Positions 54,340-63,479 of a stretch of 64,000 bases of DNA are shown here, in pieces. A program made the translations under genes and the position numbers. Origin of the DNA: Phyllobacterium phragmitis. Lineage in GTDB: Bacteria > Pseudomonadota > Alphaproteobacteria > Rhizobiales > Rhizobiaceae. The stretch is from the NCBI RefSeq assembly GCF_002980495.1, contig NZ_PVBR01000002.1:248001-312000 (forward strand), written 5' to 3'. The notes beneath the pieces were generated by a model. It was not told the origin of the DNA. It did not search any database and saw only the letters and a list, made by a program, of their open reading frames with translations. How positions within the stretch are numbered: position 1 is the first letter of the stretch; every line of letters begins with the position of its first letter.

Positions 54340-56524
54340 AAGCCGCGCGTTCTTTCGCCCGCCGCGGCAGATGCGCCACGACATTCTCGATCATGCGCAT
54401 GCCGGCATCATGGCCCAGCGTCATAATCGATTCGGGGTGAAACTGCACCGCTGCGATCGGCTCCTTCTTATGTTCGAACGCCATGATGACCCCATCCTCC
54501 GTCTCCGCCGTGACGATGAAATCGTCCGGCAGGCGCACCGGATCGGCAAAGATCGAGTGATAGCGCCCGACCGTCACCTCCTTCGGCAGGCCGGAGAAGA
54601 TGCGGCCCGGCTTGAGCACGCGGATGCGCGAAGGCTTGCCGTGCATCGGCTCGTGCAATTGCCGAAGCGTGCCGCCATAGGCCTCGGCGAGCGCCTGCAG
54701 CCCGAGACAAACGCCGAAGATCGGCAGCTCGCGCTGGCGTGCCTTGGCGATGGTCGCCTTGCAGTCGAAATCCTCCGGCTTGCCGGGACCCGGTGAAAGC
54801 ACGACGAGATCCGGCTTGAGCCGGTCGAACAGTTCCTCCGGCACCGGCGAACGGACCGTCGAGACAGTCGCCCCGGTCTGACGGAAATAATTCGCCAGCG
54901 TATGCACGAAGGAATCCTCGTGATCGACGAGCAGGATCGACAGTCCTTCGCCGACACGCGACGCGGCCCGCGCCTCTCCCGACACATTGGCCTTGTGCGC
55001 ATCGCGAATGGCCGACAGCATGGCGGAAGCCTTCAGCTCCGTCTCCGCCTCTTCCTCCTCGGGAATGGAATCGTAAAGAAGCGTCGCGCCGGCGCGCACC
55101 TCGGCGATACCGTCCTTGATGCGGATGGTGCGCAGCGTCAGGCCGGTGTTCATGTCGCCGTTGAAATGCACCATTCCGATCGCGCCGCCATACCAGGCGC
55201 GTGGGCTCTTCTCGTTTTCCTCGATGAAACGCATCGCCCAGAGTTTCGGCGCGCCCGTCACCGTCACGGCCCAGGCATGGCTGAGGAAGCCGTCGAACGC
55301 GTCCATCCCCTCGCGCAACCGCCCCTCGATATGATCGACGGTGTGGATGAGCCGCGAATACATCTCGATCTGCCGCCGCCCGATGACGCGCACCGAACCC
55401 GGCTCGCACACTCGGCTCTTGTCGTTGCGGTCGACATCCGAGCACATGGTCAGCTCGGATTCGTCCTTCTTCGAGTTCAGCAGCTTGAGGATCTGTTCCG
55501 AATCCGAGATCGCATCGTCGCCGCGCTTGATCGTGCCGGAGATCGGGCAGGTCTCGATCCGCCGGCCATTGACCCGCACGAACATCTCCGGCGACGCGCC
55601 GACCAGATATTCACCTTGTCCGAGATTGATGAAGAAGGAATAGGGCGACGGATTGATCGCCTTCAACCGGCGCGCAATCTCCGAAGGTTTGGTCTCGCAG
55701 CGCTCATAGAAGATCTGGCCCGGCACCACTTCGAAAAGGTCGCCGCGCTTGAAGCTCTCCTTGGCCTTCTCGACCAACTGCGCGAATTCGCCCGGATTGT
55801 GATCGCCGCGCGACGGGATGCTGGCCGAGGGCTCGAACGGCGCGGCTTTCGTCTCGCGCGACAGCCCTTCCGTGGAGGAACCGCTGAAGGAGAACTCATA
55901 ACGGTCGAACCAGGCCTTGGCCGAATAATGATCGGCGACCAGGATCTCGTCCGGCAGGAACAGCACCAGATCGCGCTGATCGTCGGGACGCTTCAGCTTG
56001 AGGTCGATCGGATCGAACTGAAACGCCAGATCGTAACCGAAGGCGCCATAGAGCCCGAGACTGGCATCGTCCTCGGAGAAGAACAGGCCGACGATGGCGC
56101 GCAGGACCGTGAACACCGAAGGCGCGCGCGACCGCTCCTCCTCGGTGAAATGCCGCTGCGGCTTGGCGATCTCCAGTTCGATCCGCTTTTCCTCCGCCGT
56201 CACCACCGTTACGTCGGCGAGACCCTTCAGAATGCCGAGGATCGGGCGCAGCATCACCACGCCACGCGTGTTGAGCGCCTCGATCTTCATGTGGCGGCCG
56301 CTTGAGGTGATGACCACAGGCGGATCGATGATCGCCGTATCCCAGCGCGTATAGCGGCCCGGATATTCATAATTGGAGGAAAAAACCGCCCCGCGCCGCC
56401 CATCGAGCGCATCGATGCGGGCTTCGATCGCCCCTGCATAGCCAGTCGGAACCCGCGTCCGCGTGATGGCGATACCGCCAGCCGTTACATATTCGTGCAT
56501 TTCGTTTTCGGCAGTCATTGCCAT
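54338..56524 (-). CDS. trpE(G): Fused anthranilate synthase TrpE-TrpG
   Basis: First step of tryptophan synthesis, both subunits in one chain. The 728 residues hold an N-terminal TrpE part (GTIKRGDD near 335, [37 protein letters not shown]) and, after about 530, a GATase1 TrpG part ([15 protein letters not shown] with the nucleophile Cys, and a C-terminal HPESIMT His/Glu pair). This fusion is typical of Rhizobiales. The ATG at 56524 has GGAG nine bases upstream; TTG 56533 and ATG 56518 are alternatives. It lies behind a trpL attenuator. Confidence 0.96.
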   Translation of the reverse strand: MAMTAENEMHEYVTAGGIAITRTRVPTGYAGAIEARIDALDGRRGAVFSSNYEYPGRYTRWDTAIIDPPVVITSSGRHMKIEALNTRGVVMLRPILGILKGLADVTVVTAEEKRIELEIAKPQRHFTEEERSRAPSVFTVLRAIVGLFFSEDDASLGLYGAFGYDLAFQFDPIDLKLKRPDDQRDLVLFLPDEILVADHYSAKAWFDRYEFSFSGSSTEGLSRETKAAPFEPSASIPSRGDHNPGEFAQLVEKAKESFKRGDLFEVVPGQIFYERCETKPSEIARRLKAINPSPYSFFINLGQGEYLVGASPEMFVRVNGRRIETCPISGTIKRGDDAISDSEQILKLLNSKKDESELTMCSDVDRNDKSRVCEPGSVRVIGRRQIEMYSRLIHTVDHIEGRLREGMDAFDGFLSHAWAVTVTGAPKLWAMRFIEENEKSPRAWYGGAIGMVHFNGDMNTGLTLRTIRIKDGIAEVRAGATLLYDSIPEEEEAETELKASAMLSAIRDAHKANVSGEARAASRVGEGLSILLVDHEDSFVHTLANYFRQTGATVSTVRSPVPEELFDRLKPDLVVLSPGPGKPEDFDCKATIAKARQRELPIFGVCLGLQALAEAYGGTLRQLHEPMHGKPSRIRVLKPGRIFSGLPKEVTVGRYHSIFADPVRLPDDFIVTAETEDGVIMAFEHKKEPIAAVQFHPESIMTLGHDAGMRMIENVVAHLPRRAKERAA

Positions 56525-56576
56525 CGTCCTCAACTCCGTTGCGCTCTAGCCCTGGCGGCTCTGCGGACGGTCAAAC

Positions 56577-56607
56577 AAAAAGGCCGCCCGGAAAATCCGT
56601 TGCGGCC
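56577..56607 (-). terminator. trp attenuator terminator
   Basis: Minus strand: GGCCGC, AA, CGG, ATTTT, CCG, G, GCGGCC, then TTTTT. The GCGGCC just past the trpL stop codon (on the minus strand, near 56643-56650) can pair with the GGCCGC arm and act as antiterminator. Confidence 0.9.
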
Positions 56608-56651
56608 CTGTTCACTTTTGCGCGCGTGCAAAAACGACTGCGTGGCCGCTA

Positions 56652-56699
56652 TTAGCGGACCCACCACCAGCCATTCACGATAATGCGCGCGTTGTTCAT
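56652..56699 (-). CDS. trpL: trp leader peptide with three consecutive Trp codons
   Basis: A 15-residue peptide MNNARIIVNGWWWVR with three Trp codons in a row. It fits the leader peptide of the rhizobial trpE(G) attenuator (in Sinorhizobium a 14-residue peptide of similar form). The TTGCAA-N17-TAACAA promoter lies 8 bases from the ATG and no Shine-Dalgarno is present, so the message is leaderless or nearly so, as in Sinorhizobium. Codons TGG TGG TGG GTC CGC can pair with the following GCGG, the protector fold that competes with the antiterminator. Confidence 0.9.
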   Translation of the reverse strand: MNNARIIVNGWWWVR

Positions 56700-56707
56700 G
56701 GAGGTGA

Positions 56708-56736
56708 TTGTTAGCGTCGAGCCGCGCATCTTGCAA
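56708..56736 (-). promoter_or_regulatory. Promoter of trpL
   Basis: Minus strand: TTGCAA (56736-56731), 17 bases, TAACAA (56713-56708), then TCACCTCC and the ATG. Confidence 0.75.
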
Positions 56737-56793
56737 CCGCAAATCATATGACCTTCAACGGCCCCGGCGAAAAAGGCCCTGAAAAGCGGTCCG

Positions 56794-56935
56794 AAAAAAG
56801 GAAAGTCCGGATCGTGTGGAGCGATCCGGACTTTCATTGCCCGTTCGACGGACAATACCAAGCAGGGCATAAGCGGGGGGACCCTGCCTGATCTCGCCCG
56901 AATATCGGAAATGCCCCATTTGCGATATTCGGATA
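56794..56935 (-). ncRNA. Candidate structured small RNA between putA and trpL
   Basis: Four hairpins in a row on the minus strand. (1) 56932-56898: 10-base-pair stem CCGAATATCG/CGATATTCGG plus an inner AAATG/CATTT. (2) 56887-56862: GCAGGG/CCCTGC with a C-rich loop TCCCCCCGCTTATG. (3) 56856-56836: ATTGTCCGT/ACGGGCAAT, loop CGA. (4) 56835-56801: a perfect 14-base-pair stem GAAAGTCCGGATCG followed by C and six T (56799-56794). It lacks a credible coding frame. No clear promoter was found; the 5' end is a guess. Confidence 0.6.
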
Positions 56936-57007
56936 TATGCAATCATTAGGTGTTAAAATTCATCAAGTACGGTTCATATCTATCGTAGGTTGTATTCCCA
57001 TTCAAGC

Positions 57008-57034
57008 AAAAAAAGCCTCGCCTCCGAAGCTTTT
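57008..57034 (-). terminator. Terminator of putA (bidirectional)
   Basis: AAAAGC/GCTTTT outer pair, TCG/CGA inner pair, with seven T on the minus strand. The stem lies 60 bases past the putA stop codon. Confidence 0.85.
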
Positions 57035-57093
57035 CCACAGAATGGTTAAAACCACAATGATATGTTGCCTTAAAGCAACAACCTATGAGGGCA

Positions 57094-60000
57094 TCAGCCT
57101 TCACCCATGGCGATCAGGCTGGCATTGCCGCCCGCAGCCGCCGTATTGACCGAAACCACCTGTTCCAGCACAAAGCGCGTGAGATAGGTCGGCCCGCCAG
57201 CCTTCGGCCCGGTGCCGGAGAGGCCGGAGCCGCCGAAGGGCTGCGTGCCGACGACCGCGCCGATCGTGTTGCGGTTGACATAGATATTGCCGACATCGAG
57301 ACGGTCCACCGCCTTGGCGACCGTCGCTTCGATGCGCGTGTGCAGGCCGAAGGTCAGGCCGTATCCGGTAGCGGCGATCTGATCGAGCACCCGGTCGAGC
57401 TCTTTAGCCTTCCAGCGCACGACATGAAGAATAGGGCCGAACACTTCGCGCGTCAGCACTTCCGGACGGTCGAGCTCGACGATATGCGGCGCGAAGAAAA
57501 TGCCCTCCTCCGGCGCGGTGCCGGCGAAGCGGACCTTCTGCGTTCTTGTCATTTCGGCGATGTGCTCGGCGAGCATGGCACGCTGCGCCTCGTCGATGAT
57601 AGGGCCGACATCGGTGGACGGCAAGGCGGGATCGCCCATGACAAGCTCCCGCGCAGCACCCTCGATCATCTCCAGCATCGGGTCGGCGATATCCTCCTGC
57701 AGATAGAGGATGCGCAGCGCCGAGCAGCGCTGCCCGGCGGAACGGAAGGCCGACATGATCACATCGTCGGTCACCTGTTCGGCAAGCGCCGTCGCATCGA
57801 CGATCATCGCGTTGAGCCCGCCGGTTTCGGCGATCAACGGCACGATCGGCCCCTTCTTGGCTGCCAGCGCCCGGTTGATCGCCCACGCCGTCTCGGTCGA
57901 ACCGGTGAAGGCGACACCGCCAATGGCCGGGTGCGCAGTGAGTGCCGCACCGACCGCGCCATCGCCCGGCACATAGAGAACGGCATCTTTGGGGATACCC
58001 GCCTCGTGCAGGAGCTTCACCGCCTCGAAGGCCACCAGCGGCGTCTGCTCGGCCGGCTTGGCGATCACCGCATTGCCGGCGGCAAGCGCCGCTGTCACCT
58101 GGCCAAGGAAGATCGCCAGCGGGAAATTCCACGGGCTGATGCAGACGAAGACGCCGCGCCCGCGATGGCGCAGCCGGTCATCCTCACCCGTCGGCCCCGG
58201 CATCACCTGGTCATGGCCGAACTGGCGGCGCGCTTCCGCCGCATAATAGCGGCAGAAATCCACCGCCTCGCGGATTTCGGCAATGCCGTCATCGAGCGTC
58301 TTGCCCGCCTCGCGCGAAAGCAGATCGAGCAGCCTGTCGCGGTTCTTCTCCAGGAGATCGCTGGCGCGTTCGAGCGCCACGGCACGGGTCTCGACCGCCA
58401 CACGCGACCAGGCGACAAAGCCCTTGCGAGCGATCTCGACCGCCCGCCCCGCCTCTTCCGCGCTAGCCGCGACGACGCTGCCGACAGGCGCACCATCGAC
58501 AGGCGAAAGCACTGGCTCCGCCCTGCCCGAAACCTTGATGCCGGGGATGAGCGGCGACGCATCGACATTGCCACGGGCAGACGCCATGCCGCTAAGGAGA
58601 CCGGCAAGCGCCTCACGATCGCCGAACTCAACACCGGCCGAATTGCGCCTTCTGCCGTAGAGGTCGCGCGGCAGCGGGATGGCCGGATGGCGATAGCCCT
58701 TGCCGTCCTCAAGCTTTTGCGCCGGACGCACCAGAAGATCGGAGATCGGCACGCTCTCGTCGCCCACCACGGAGACGAAAGACGAATTGGCGCCGTTTTC
58801 CAGAAGCCGGCGCACGAGATAGGCGAGCAGGTCGCGGTAGCCGCCGACCGGCGCATAGATGCGGCAGGCGATCTTCTCGCCCTTCTCGGTAATCTGCTTG
58901 AAAAGGCTTTCGCCCATGCCGTGCAGGCGCTGGAACTCAAAGCCGCTCCGGTCAGTGCCCGCCATATCCAGGATGGCGGCGACCGTCAGCGCATTATGCG
59001 TGGCGAACTGCGGAAAGATGCGCGGCCGCGCCGCAAGCATCCGCTGCGCGCAGGCGAGATAGGAGACATCCGTCGCCGGCTTGCGGGTGAAGACGGGATA
59101 ATCCGCAAGCCCGCGCTCCTGCGCGCGCTTCACTTCCGTGTCCCAATAGGCGCCCTTGACGAGGCGCACCATCATGCGTCGCCCGAACCGCCCGGCAAGC
59201 GCATCGATATGCTCGATGACGGCGAGCGCCCGCTTCTGATAGGCCTGGATGGCGAGGCCGAAACCGTCCCAGCCGTCGAGCGAGGGATCGGCAAACACCC
59301 GGTCGATCACATCGAGCGAAAGTTCCAGGCGATCCGCCTCCTCCGCATCGATGGTGAAATTGAGATCATAGGCTTTCGCCTTCTGCGCGAGCGCCAGCAC
59401 ATCGGGCACCAGCTCTTCCAGCACCTCATCGCGATGCGTGGCGAGATACCGCGGATGCAGCGCCGAAAGCTTGACCGAGATGCCCATGCGGTCCGGCAAA
59501 GGCTTGTTGCCCGTCGCCCGGCCGATGGCGTCGATCGCATCGGCGTAGGATTTGTAATAGCGTTTCGCGTCGGCGCTCGTCCGCGCGCCTTCGCCCAGCA
59601 TGTCGAAAGAATGGCGATAGCCCTTGGCCTCGTTCGTGCGCGCCCGCTTCAATGCCTCGCCGATGGTTTCGCCCAAAACGAAATGATGACCGAGAAACCG
59701 CATCGCCTGCTTGGTCGCGGTGCGCACCGTCGGCAGGCCGACGCGCTTAACCAGCACCGAGACGACGCCCTCCGGCGTCTCGCCCGGCTTGATCACCTTG
59801 GCGGACAAGCCCAGCGCCCAGGCGGAGGCCGAGACGAACCAGGTGTCGCCATGCCCCTCATGCTCGGACCAGTGGCCCTGCTTCAGCTTGTCCTCGATCA
59901 GCTTGTCCTGCGTCGCCGCGTCAGGCACCCGCAAAAGCGCCTCCGCCAGCACCATCAAGGCCAGCCCCTCGCGCGTCGAAAGCCCGTATTCGCGCAGGAA

Positions 60001-60210
60001 ATCCTCCACGCCGCCAATGCCGCTCGCCTGTTTGCGGATCGAGGCGATATAGTCCGCCGCCCGCTCGTCGATGCGCCGGTTGGCCGCCGCATCGAAGCTG
60101 ACGGCCTTGATGAGCGACGCGACCAGCGCCTTGTCATCGGACGCATAAGGCGCCGCGAAAGGCGCGATCGTCGGTTTGGCGGACGAAAGAGTGGCGGCCC
60201 GAACCGTCAT
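57094..60210 (-). CDS. putA: Bifunctional proline dehydrogenase / P5C dehydrogenase
   Basis: Oxidises proline to glutamate. The 1038 residues are of the short class: an N-terminal PRODH domain (about 80-450; FAD site around LVKGAYWDTEVKRAQ and YPVFTRKPATDVSYLAC) and a C-terminal ALDH domain (about 500-1000; VVAASAEEAGRAVEIARKGF, AFRSAGQRCSALRIL with catalytic Cys). There is no N-terminal ribbon-helix-helix repressor domain as in E. coli PutA, so regulation is left to the divergent Lrp-type gene. GGAG lies seven bases before the ATG at 60210. Confidence 0.96.
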   Translation of the reverse strand: MTVRAATLSSAKPTIAPFAAPYASDDKALVASLIKAVSFDAAANRRIDERAADYIASIRKQASGIGGVEDFLREYGLSTREGLALMVLAEALLRVPDAATQDKLIEDKLKQGHWSEHEGHGDTWFVSASAWALGLSAKVIKPGETPEGVVSVLVKRVGLPTVRTATKQAMRFLGHHFVLGETIGEALKRARTNEAKGYRHSFDMLGEGARTSADAKRYYKSYADAIDAIGRATGNKPLPDRMGISVKLSALHPRYLATHRDEVLEELVPDVLALAQKAKAYDLNFTIDAEEADRLELSLDVIDRVFADPSLDGWDGFGLAIQAYQKRALAVIEHIDALAGRFGRRMMVRLVKGAYWDTEVKRAQERGLADYPVFTRKPATDVSYLACAQRMLAARPRIFPQFATHNALTVAAILDMAGTDRSGFEFQRLHGMGESLFKQITEKGEKIACRIYAPVGGYRDLLAYLVRRLLENGANSSFVSVVGDESVPISDLLVRPAQKLEDGKGYRHPAIPLPRDLYGRRRNSAGVEFGDREALAGLLSGMASARGNVDASPLIPGIKVSGRAEPVLSPVDGAPVGSVVAASAEEAGRAVEIARKGFVAWSRVAVETRAVALERASDLLEKNRDRLLDLLSREAGKTLDDGIAEIREAVDFCRYYAAEARRQFGHDQVMPGPTGEDDRLRHRGRGVFVCISPWNFPLAIFLGQVTAALAAGNAVIAKPAEQTPLVAFEAVKLLHEAGIPKDAVLYVPGDGAVGAALTAHPAIGGVAFTGSTETAWAINRALAAKKGPIVPLIAETGGLNAMIVDATALAEQVTDDVIMSAFRSAGQRCSALRILYLQEDIADPMLEMIEGAARELVMGDPALPSTDVGPIIDEAQRAMLAEHIAEMTRTQKVRFAGTAPEEGIFFAPHIVELDRPEVLTREVFGPILHVVRWKAKELDRVLDQIAATGYGLTFGLHTRIEATVAKAVDRLDVGNIYVNRNTIGAVVGTQPFGGSGLSGTGPKAGGPTYLTRFVLEQVVSVNTAAAGGNASLIAMGEG

Positions 60211-60283
60211 GAGTATTCTCCATGAGCAAGTCGGGAAAAATACGTAGCGGTTTCCCAAGGCTTGCGTAAAAATCAAAGGCTAT

Positions 60284-60324
60284 AGAACGGTTTCCCCAAT
60301 TCCATGGGAACAGGAACCGCCCCA
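60284..60324. repeat. Small palindromic element, type F (partial copy 2)
   Basis: AGAACGGTTTCCCCAATTCC and GGGAACAGGAACCGCC resemble the element at 9874-9948. It lies in the putA-putR intergenic region. Confidence 0.55.
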
Positions 60325-60420
60325 TGGATTTCACCCATATATTTTATTTTACATAGTTGTTCTCACCGATTAAAAACCCTTCAATAGTGATTTTTCCCAA
60401 GGAAAAGGGATTTTTAGGGA

Positions 60421-60882
60421 ATGAAGGACCTCGACCAGATGGACCGCAAGATCCTGCGCGCATTGCAGGACAATGGCAGGCTCACCAACACCGAATTGGC
60501 CGACTATATCAATCTATCACAAACGGCGACGGCGGAGCGCGTAAAACGCCTGACGCGCGACGGCTATATCCTCGGCTATGCCGCCAAACTCTCGCCAAAG
60601 CTGCTCGACCGCTCGATGCTGGTCTTCGTCGAGATCAAGCTCGACCGCACCACGCCTGAAGTCTTCGACACCTTCGCCGCGGCGACGCGCAAGAACCCCG
60701 ACGTGATGGAATGCCACATGGTGGCCGGCGGCTTCGACTATCTGGTCAAGGCGCGTGTCGCCGACATGGAACACTACCGCCGCTTCCTCTCCGACGCGCT
60801 ATTGTCGCTGCCGGGGATACGGGAGACGCATACTTATGCGGTGATGGAGGAGGTGAAGGAGACGGCGAGCATTCCGATTTGA
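60421..60882 (+). CDS. putR: Lrp/AsnC-family regulator of putA (PutR-like)
   Basis: A 153-residue regulator. An N-terminal helix-turn-helix (LDQMDRKILRALQDNGRLTNTELADYINLS, about 3-32) and a C-terminal AsnC ligand domain (HMVAGGFDYLVKARVADMEHYRRFL). The gene is divergent from putA, as PutR is in Agrobacterium and Rhodobacter, where it activates putA with proline. A short inverted TTTTTCCC/GGGATTTTT near 60391-60417 is the only operator-like feature. Start ATG 60421 follows AGGGA; ATG 60439 is also possible. Confidence 0.92.
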   Translation: MKDLDQMDRKILRALQDNGRLTNTELADYINLSQTATAERVKRLTRDGYILGYAAKLSPKLLDRSMLVFVEIKLDRTTPEVFDTFAAATRKNPDVMECHMVAGGFDYLVKARVADMEHYRRFLSDALLSLPGIRETHTYAVMEEVKETASIPI

Positions 60883-60917
60883 GAGGGGAGGGTTTGGCAT
60901 CGGTGACGTGACGGAGG

Positions 60918-61130
60918 TCAAGCATCACCCTTGGCCAGATGATAGGCAACAAGCGCATTGGCATGCCCGTGCCCCAGTCCGTGCTCCGACTTCAACACGG
61001 AAACCATCTCCATATGCTTCTTTCCCTTCATCCCATCCAGCACCGCCAGCCAATGACCGATCGGCTGGCCATATGTCTTCTCGATGGAAGGAAAGTAGGA
61101 AGCAGGCCCTTTGACCTTCTCTGCCGGCAT
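60918..61130 (-). CDS. DUF4287-domain protein
   Basis: A 70-residue protein of the DUF4287 type: SYFPSIEKTYGQPIGHWLAVLDGMKGKKHMEMVSVLKSEHGLGHGHANALVAYHLAK covers the domain. Its function is unknown. The start is ATG 61130 with AGGA ten bases before it. It lies beyond putR and in the same direction as chrA, 118 bases downstream of it. Confidence 0.88.
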   Translation of the reverse strand: MPAEKVKGPASYFPSIEKTYGQPIGHWLAVLDGMKGKKHMEMVSVLKSEHGLGHGHANALVAYHLAKGDA

Positions 61131-61248
61131 TTGGGTGATCTCCTGTCTCTGGCGGAACCGTGTTTGTGAATATGCTGTCATCAGAGGACGATTGATGGGC
61201 GCGCGATCCGACAGAGGGGGCGGATTATTCTGCAGCCCCAACGGAGAC

Positions 61249-62661
61249 TTACCGTCCCCACGACATCAGCAGCGCCCAGGCAATTCCGAAAACCGCTGAT
61301 AATAGGAGCGTAGTGATCACGGTCATCCTGAAATGGAAAATGGCGAGTGATGCCAATATTGTCAGCACGAGCGACGGCCAGACAATTGAACTGATGACCG
61401 GCACATTCATCGACCATAGGCCCCATGAGACGGTCCACATCTCGGTGAACAGCACATGCAACCCAAACCAGATGGCCAAGTTGAGGATCACGCCCACGAC
61501 CGCTGCTGTGATGGCCGACATTGCTCCTGCCAGAGCGGCATTGCCGCGCATGCTCTCGATGAATGGTGCTCCCAGGAATATCCAAAGGAAGCTCGGCAGA
61601 AATGTCACCCAGGTGGTCAATATCGCAGCGAGTGTTGCCGTCACCAGCGGATTGAGCACTCCCGGATCGCGATATCCCGCGAGAAAGCCGACGAACTGTG
61701 TAACCATGATCAGGGGGCCGGGTGTGGTTTCAGCCATGCCAAGCCCATCCAGCATCTCGTGCGGTTGCAGCCAACCGAAATGCTGGACCGCCTCCTGAGC
61801 AACGTAGGCAAGGACAGCATAGGCGCCGCCAAACGTGACCACGGCCATCTGGCTGAAGAAGACACCGATCTTGGCAAAAACGTTCGTTGGCCCGAGTGTC
61901 AGCAAGATAGCGATGACGGGGAGGAACCAGAGAGCGGCCAGAATAGCCGAAATCCTTATGGACCAGGCCAGGTTTGGGCGGGCGTGAACAGGAATATCCG
62001 CTCCAAGAAGCGAATCCCGGTCTTCCAGTATCTTTCCTGATTGAGCTTTGTGACCGCCGCCCACCTTGAAAGCCGCAATGCCCGCCCTGCCACCGAGGTA
62101 GCCGATCACGCCGGTTGCGATGATGATGAACGGAAAGGGGATCTGGAGGAAGAAGATGGCGATGAATGCCGCAGCGGCGATAGCGACCATCACCCTGTTC
62201 TTCAGGGCGCGGCTGCCGATACGGAAGACCGCCTGCAACACAACGGCCAGGACCGCGCATTTCAAACCGAAGAACATGCCTTCGATGAAGGTGACATTGC
62301 CGAAAAGCACATAGATGTAGCTAAGCGCGAGGATCGAAAGAAACCCCGGCAGGACAAACAGGATACCGGCGATCACGCCGCCCAATGTCCTGTTGAGCAA
62401 CCAGCCGATGTAGATGGCAAGCTGGTGGGCTTCCGGTCCGGGCAGAAGCATGCAGTAGTTGAGCGCATGCAGGAACCGGTGCTCTCCGATCCATCGTTTC
62501 TCGTCAACCAGGATGCGATGCATTACCGCGATCTGCCCTGCGGGACCGCCAAAACTGAGGGCGGCGACCCGAATCCAGACTCTTATGGCTTCAGACAAGG
62601 GGATGATATCGGCCGCCCTCCCGCGTCTGGCGCTCAACGTGCCTTTGGCGAGGTCGGCCAT
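61249..62661 (-). CDS. chrA: Chromate efflux transporter ChrA (long chain)
   Basis: A 470-residue proton-driven exporter of the CHR family. Two homologous halves are visible: FGGPAGQIAVMHR in the first, FGGAYAVLAYVAQEAV in the second; each begins with a helix bearing the conserved FGG/P. The first half has LLPGPEAHQLAIYIG, the second TTPGPLIMVTQFVG. It exports chromate or sulfate-like oxyanions. It follows chrB by five bases in an operon chrB-chrA. Confidence 0.94.
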   Translation of the reverse strand: MADLAKGTLSARRGRAADIIPLSEAIRVWIRVAALSFGGPAGQIAVMHRILVDEKRWIGEHRFLHALNYCMLLPGPEAHQLAIYIGWLLNRTLGGVIAGILFVLPGFLSILALSYIYVLFGNVTFIEGMFFGLKCAVLAVVLQAVFRIGSRALKNRVMVAIAAAAFIAIFFLQIPFPFIIIATGVIGYLGGRAGIAAFKVGGGHKAQSGKILEDRDSLLGADIPVHARPNLAWSIRISAILAALWFLPVIAILLTLGPTNVFAKIGVFFSQMAVVTFGGAYAVLAYVAQEAVQHFGWLQPHEMLDGLGMAETTPGPLIMVTQFVGFLAGYRDPGVLNPLVTATLAAILTTWVTFLPSFLWIFLGAPFIESMRGNAALAGAMSAITAAVVGVILNLAIWFGLHVLFTEMWTVSWGLWSMNVPVISSIVWPSLVLTILASLAIFHFRMTVITTLLLSAVFGIAWALLMSWGR

Positions 62662-62666
62662 TGTTC

Positions 62667-63479
62667 TTACCCCTTCCTCGGGTTCGGCCAGTTATGTGTC
62701 TCGTCAGCCGCGTCACGGCACCATCTATAGAACGCATCGTAGAGCGTCAGTCCGGCGTCCAATTGTTCGAGATCGTCGTTGAACATGCGGGAGAGCCCAA
62801 GTGATGCGGCCAGCAGGCCAGGCACTTCCGGCGCAAGCTCGGGCCGCGCAGTATCCGCTCCTCGCACGATCGTGGCGAGATGCAGGAGTGGTTCGGATTT
62901 GAGGGCGAACTCCTCCACCATGACATCGAAGGTGCAAAGCTCTCCTCGATGGCTCCAGAATACATCGTCGATGTCAAATGGCGTTGCATTGAAGCGGTCC
63001 GCAACGGCGGGCACGTCACGGGCGGGAACGTAGAGGAAGACAGCGAAGGGATCGATGAAGCGGCGGATAAGCCACGGGCATGCAATCCGATCTATCTTCG
63101 GGCGAGCACGTGTCACCCAGACCGTCCGTCTTCGCGCATCACGCGGCGGGAGTTTCTCATTGGGAACCAGCATTCCCCTTGCCGCTTTCCAGGCTTCAAA
63201 ACCGCCCTCTAGCACCTCTGACGGTGTTCGTTCGTGGCGAAGATGCGCCGCAACACCGTGGCTGAGTTTCTGTCCTTTCTGGCAGATAAGGATCGACGGA
63301 CCTATCACGTCCGATCTCCACACCTCCACCTCGCGGTAATCGCGCTTGATCGAGCCGGGAATGATCCTGGGATCGCTGGCAAAATCATCATCAGTGCGCA
63401 CATCGATAAGAATCGGCGCGCTCGGCGTCCCAATGATACGATTTAATTTATCAGAAGTAATTTCGAGAAATGACGGCAT
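62667..63479 (-). CDS. chrB: ChrB-domain protein with N-terminal rhodanese
   Basis: A 270-residue two-domain protein. Residues about 1-105 are a rhodanese domain with the active-site loop CQKGQKLSHGVAA; from about 115 a ChrB C-terminal domain begins with VWVTRARPKIDRIACPWLIRRFIDP and includes FDIDDVFWSHRGELCTFDV. ChrB homologues act as chromate sensors or regulators upstream of chrA. The rhodanese front suggests sulfur or thiol chemistry. It is five bases upstream of chrA. Confidence 0.93.
   Translation of the reverse strand: MPSFLEITSDKLNRIIGTPSAPILIDVRTDDDFASDPRIIPGSIKRDYREVEVWRSDVIGPSILICQKGQKLSHGVAAHLRHERTPSEVLEGGFEAWKAARGMLVPNEKLPPRDARRRTVWVTRARPKIDRIACPWLIRRFIDPFAVFLYVPARDVPAVADRFNATPFDIDDVFWSHRGELCTFDVMVEEFALKSEPLLHLATIVRGADTARPELAPEVPGLLAASLGLSRMFNDDLEQLDAGLTLYDAFYRWCRDAADETHNWPNPRKG

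Noticed and set aside
54902-56305. Plus-strand 467-codon frame opposite trpE(G)
   Set aside because: Antisense shadow; no motif and no upstream ribosome site.
57085-60225. A 1046-codon open frame on the plus strand opposite putA
   Set aside because: Antisense shadow of a real, well-recognised gene. Arg- and His-rich with no domain pattern.
61249-63479. chrBA unit considered as a recent mobile island
   Set aside because: No integrase, transposase, flanking repeat or tRNA; composition is close to that of the surroundings.
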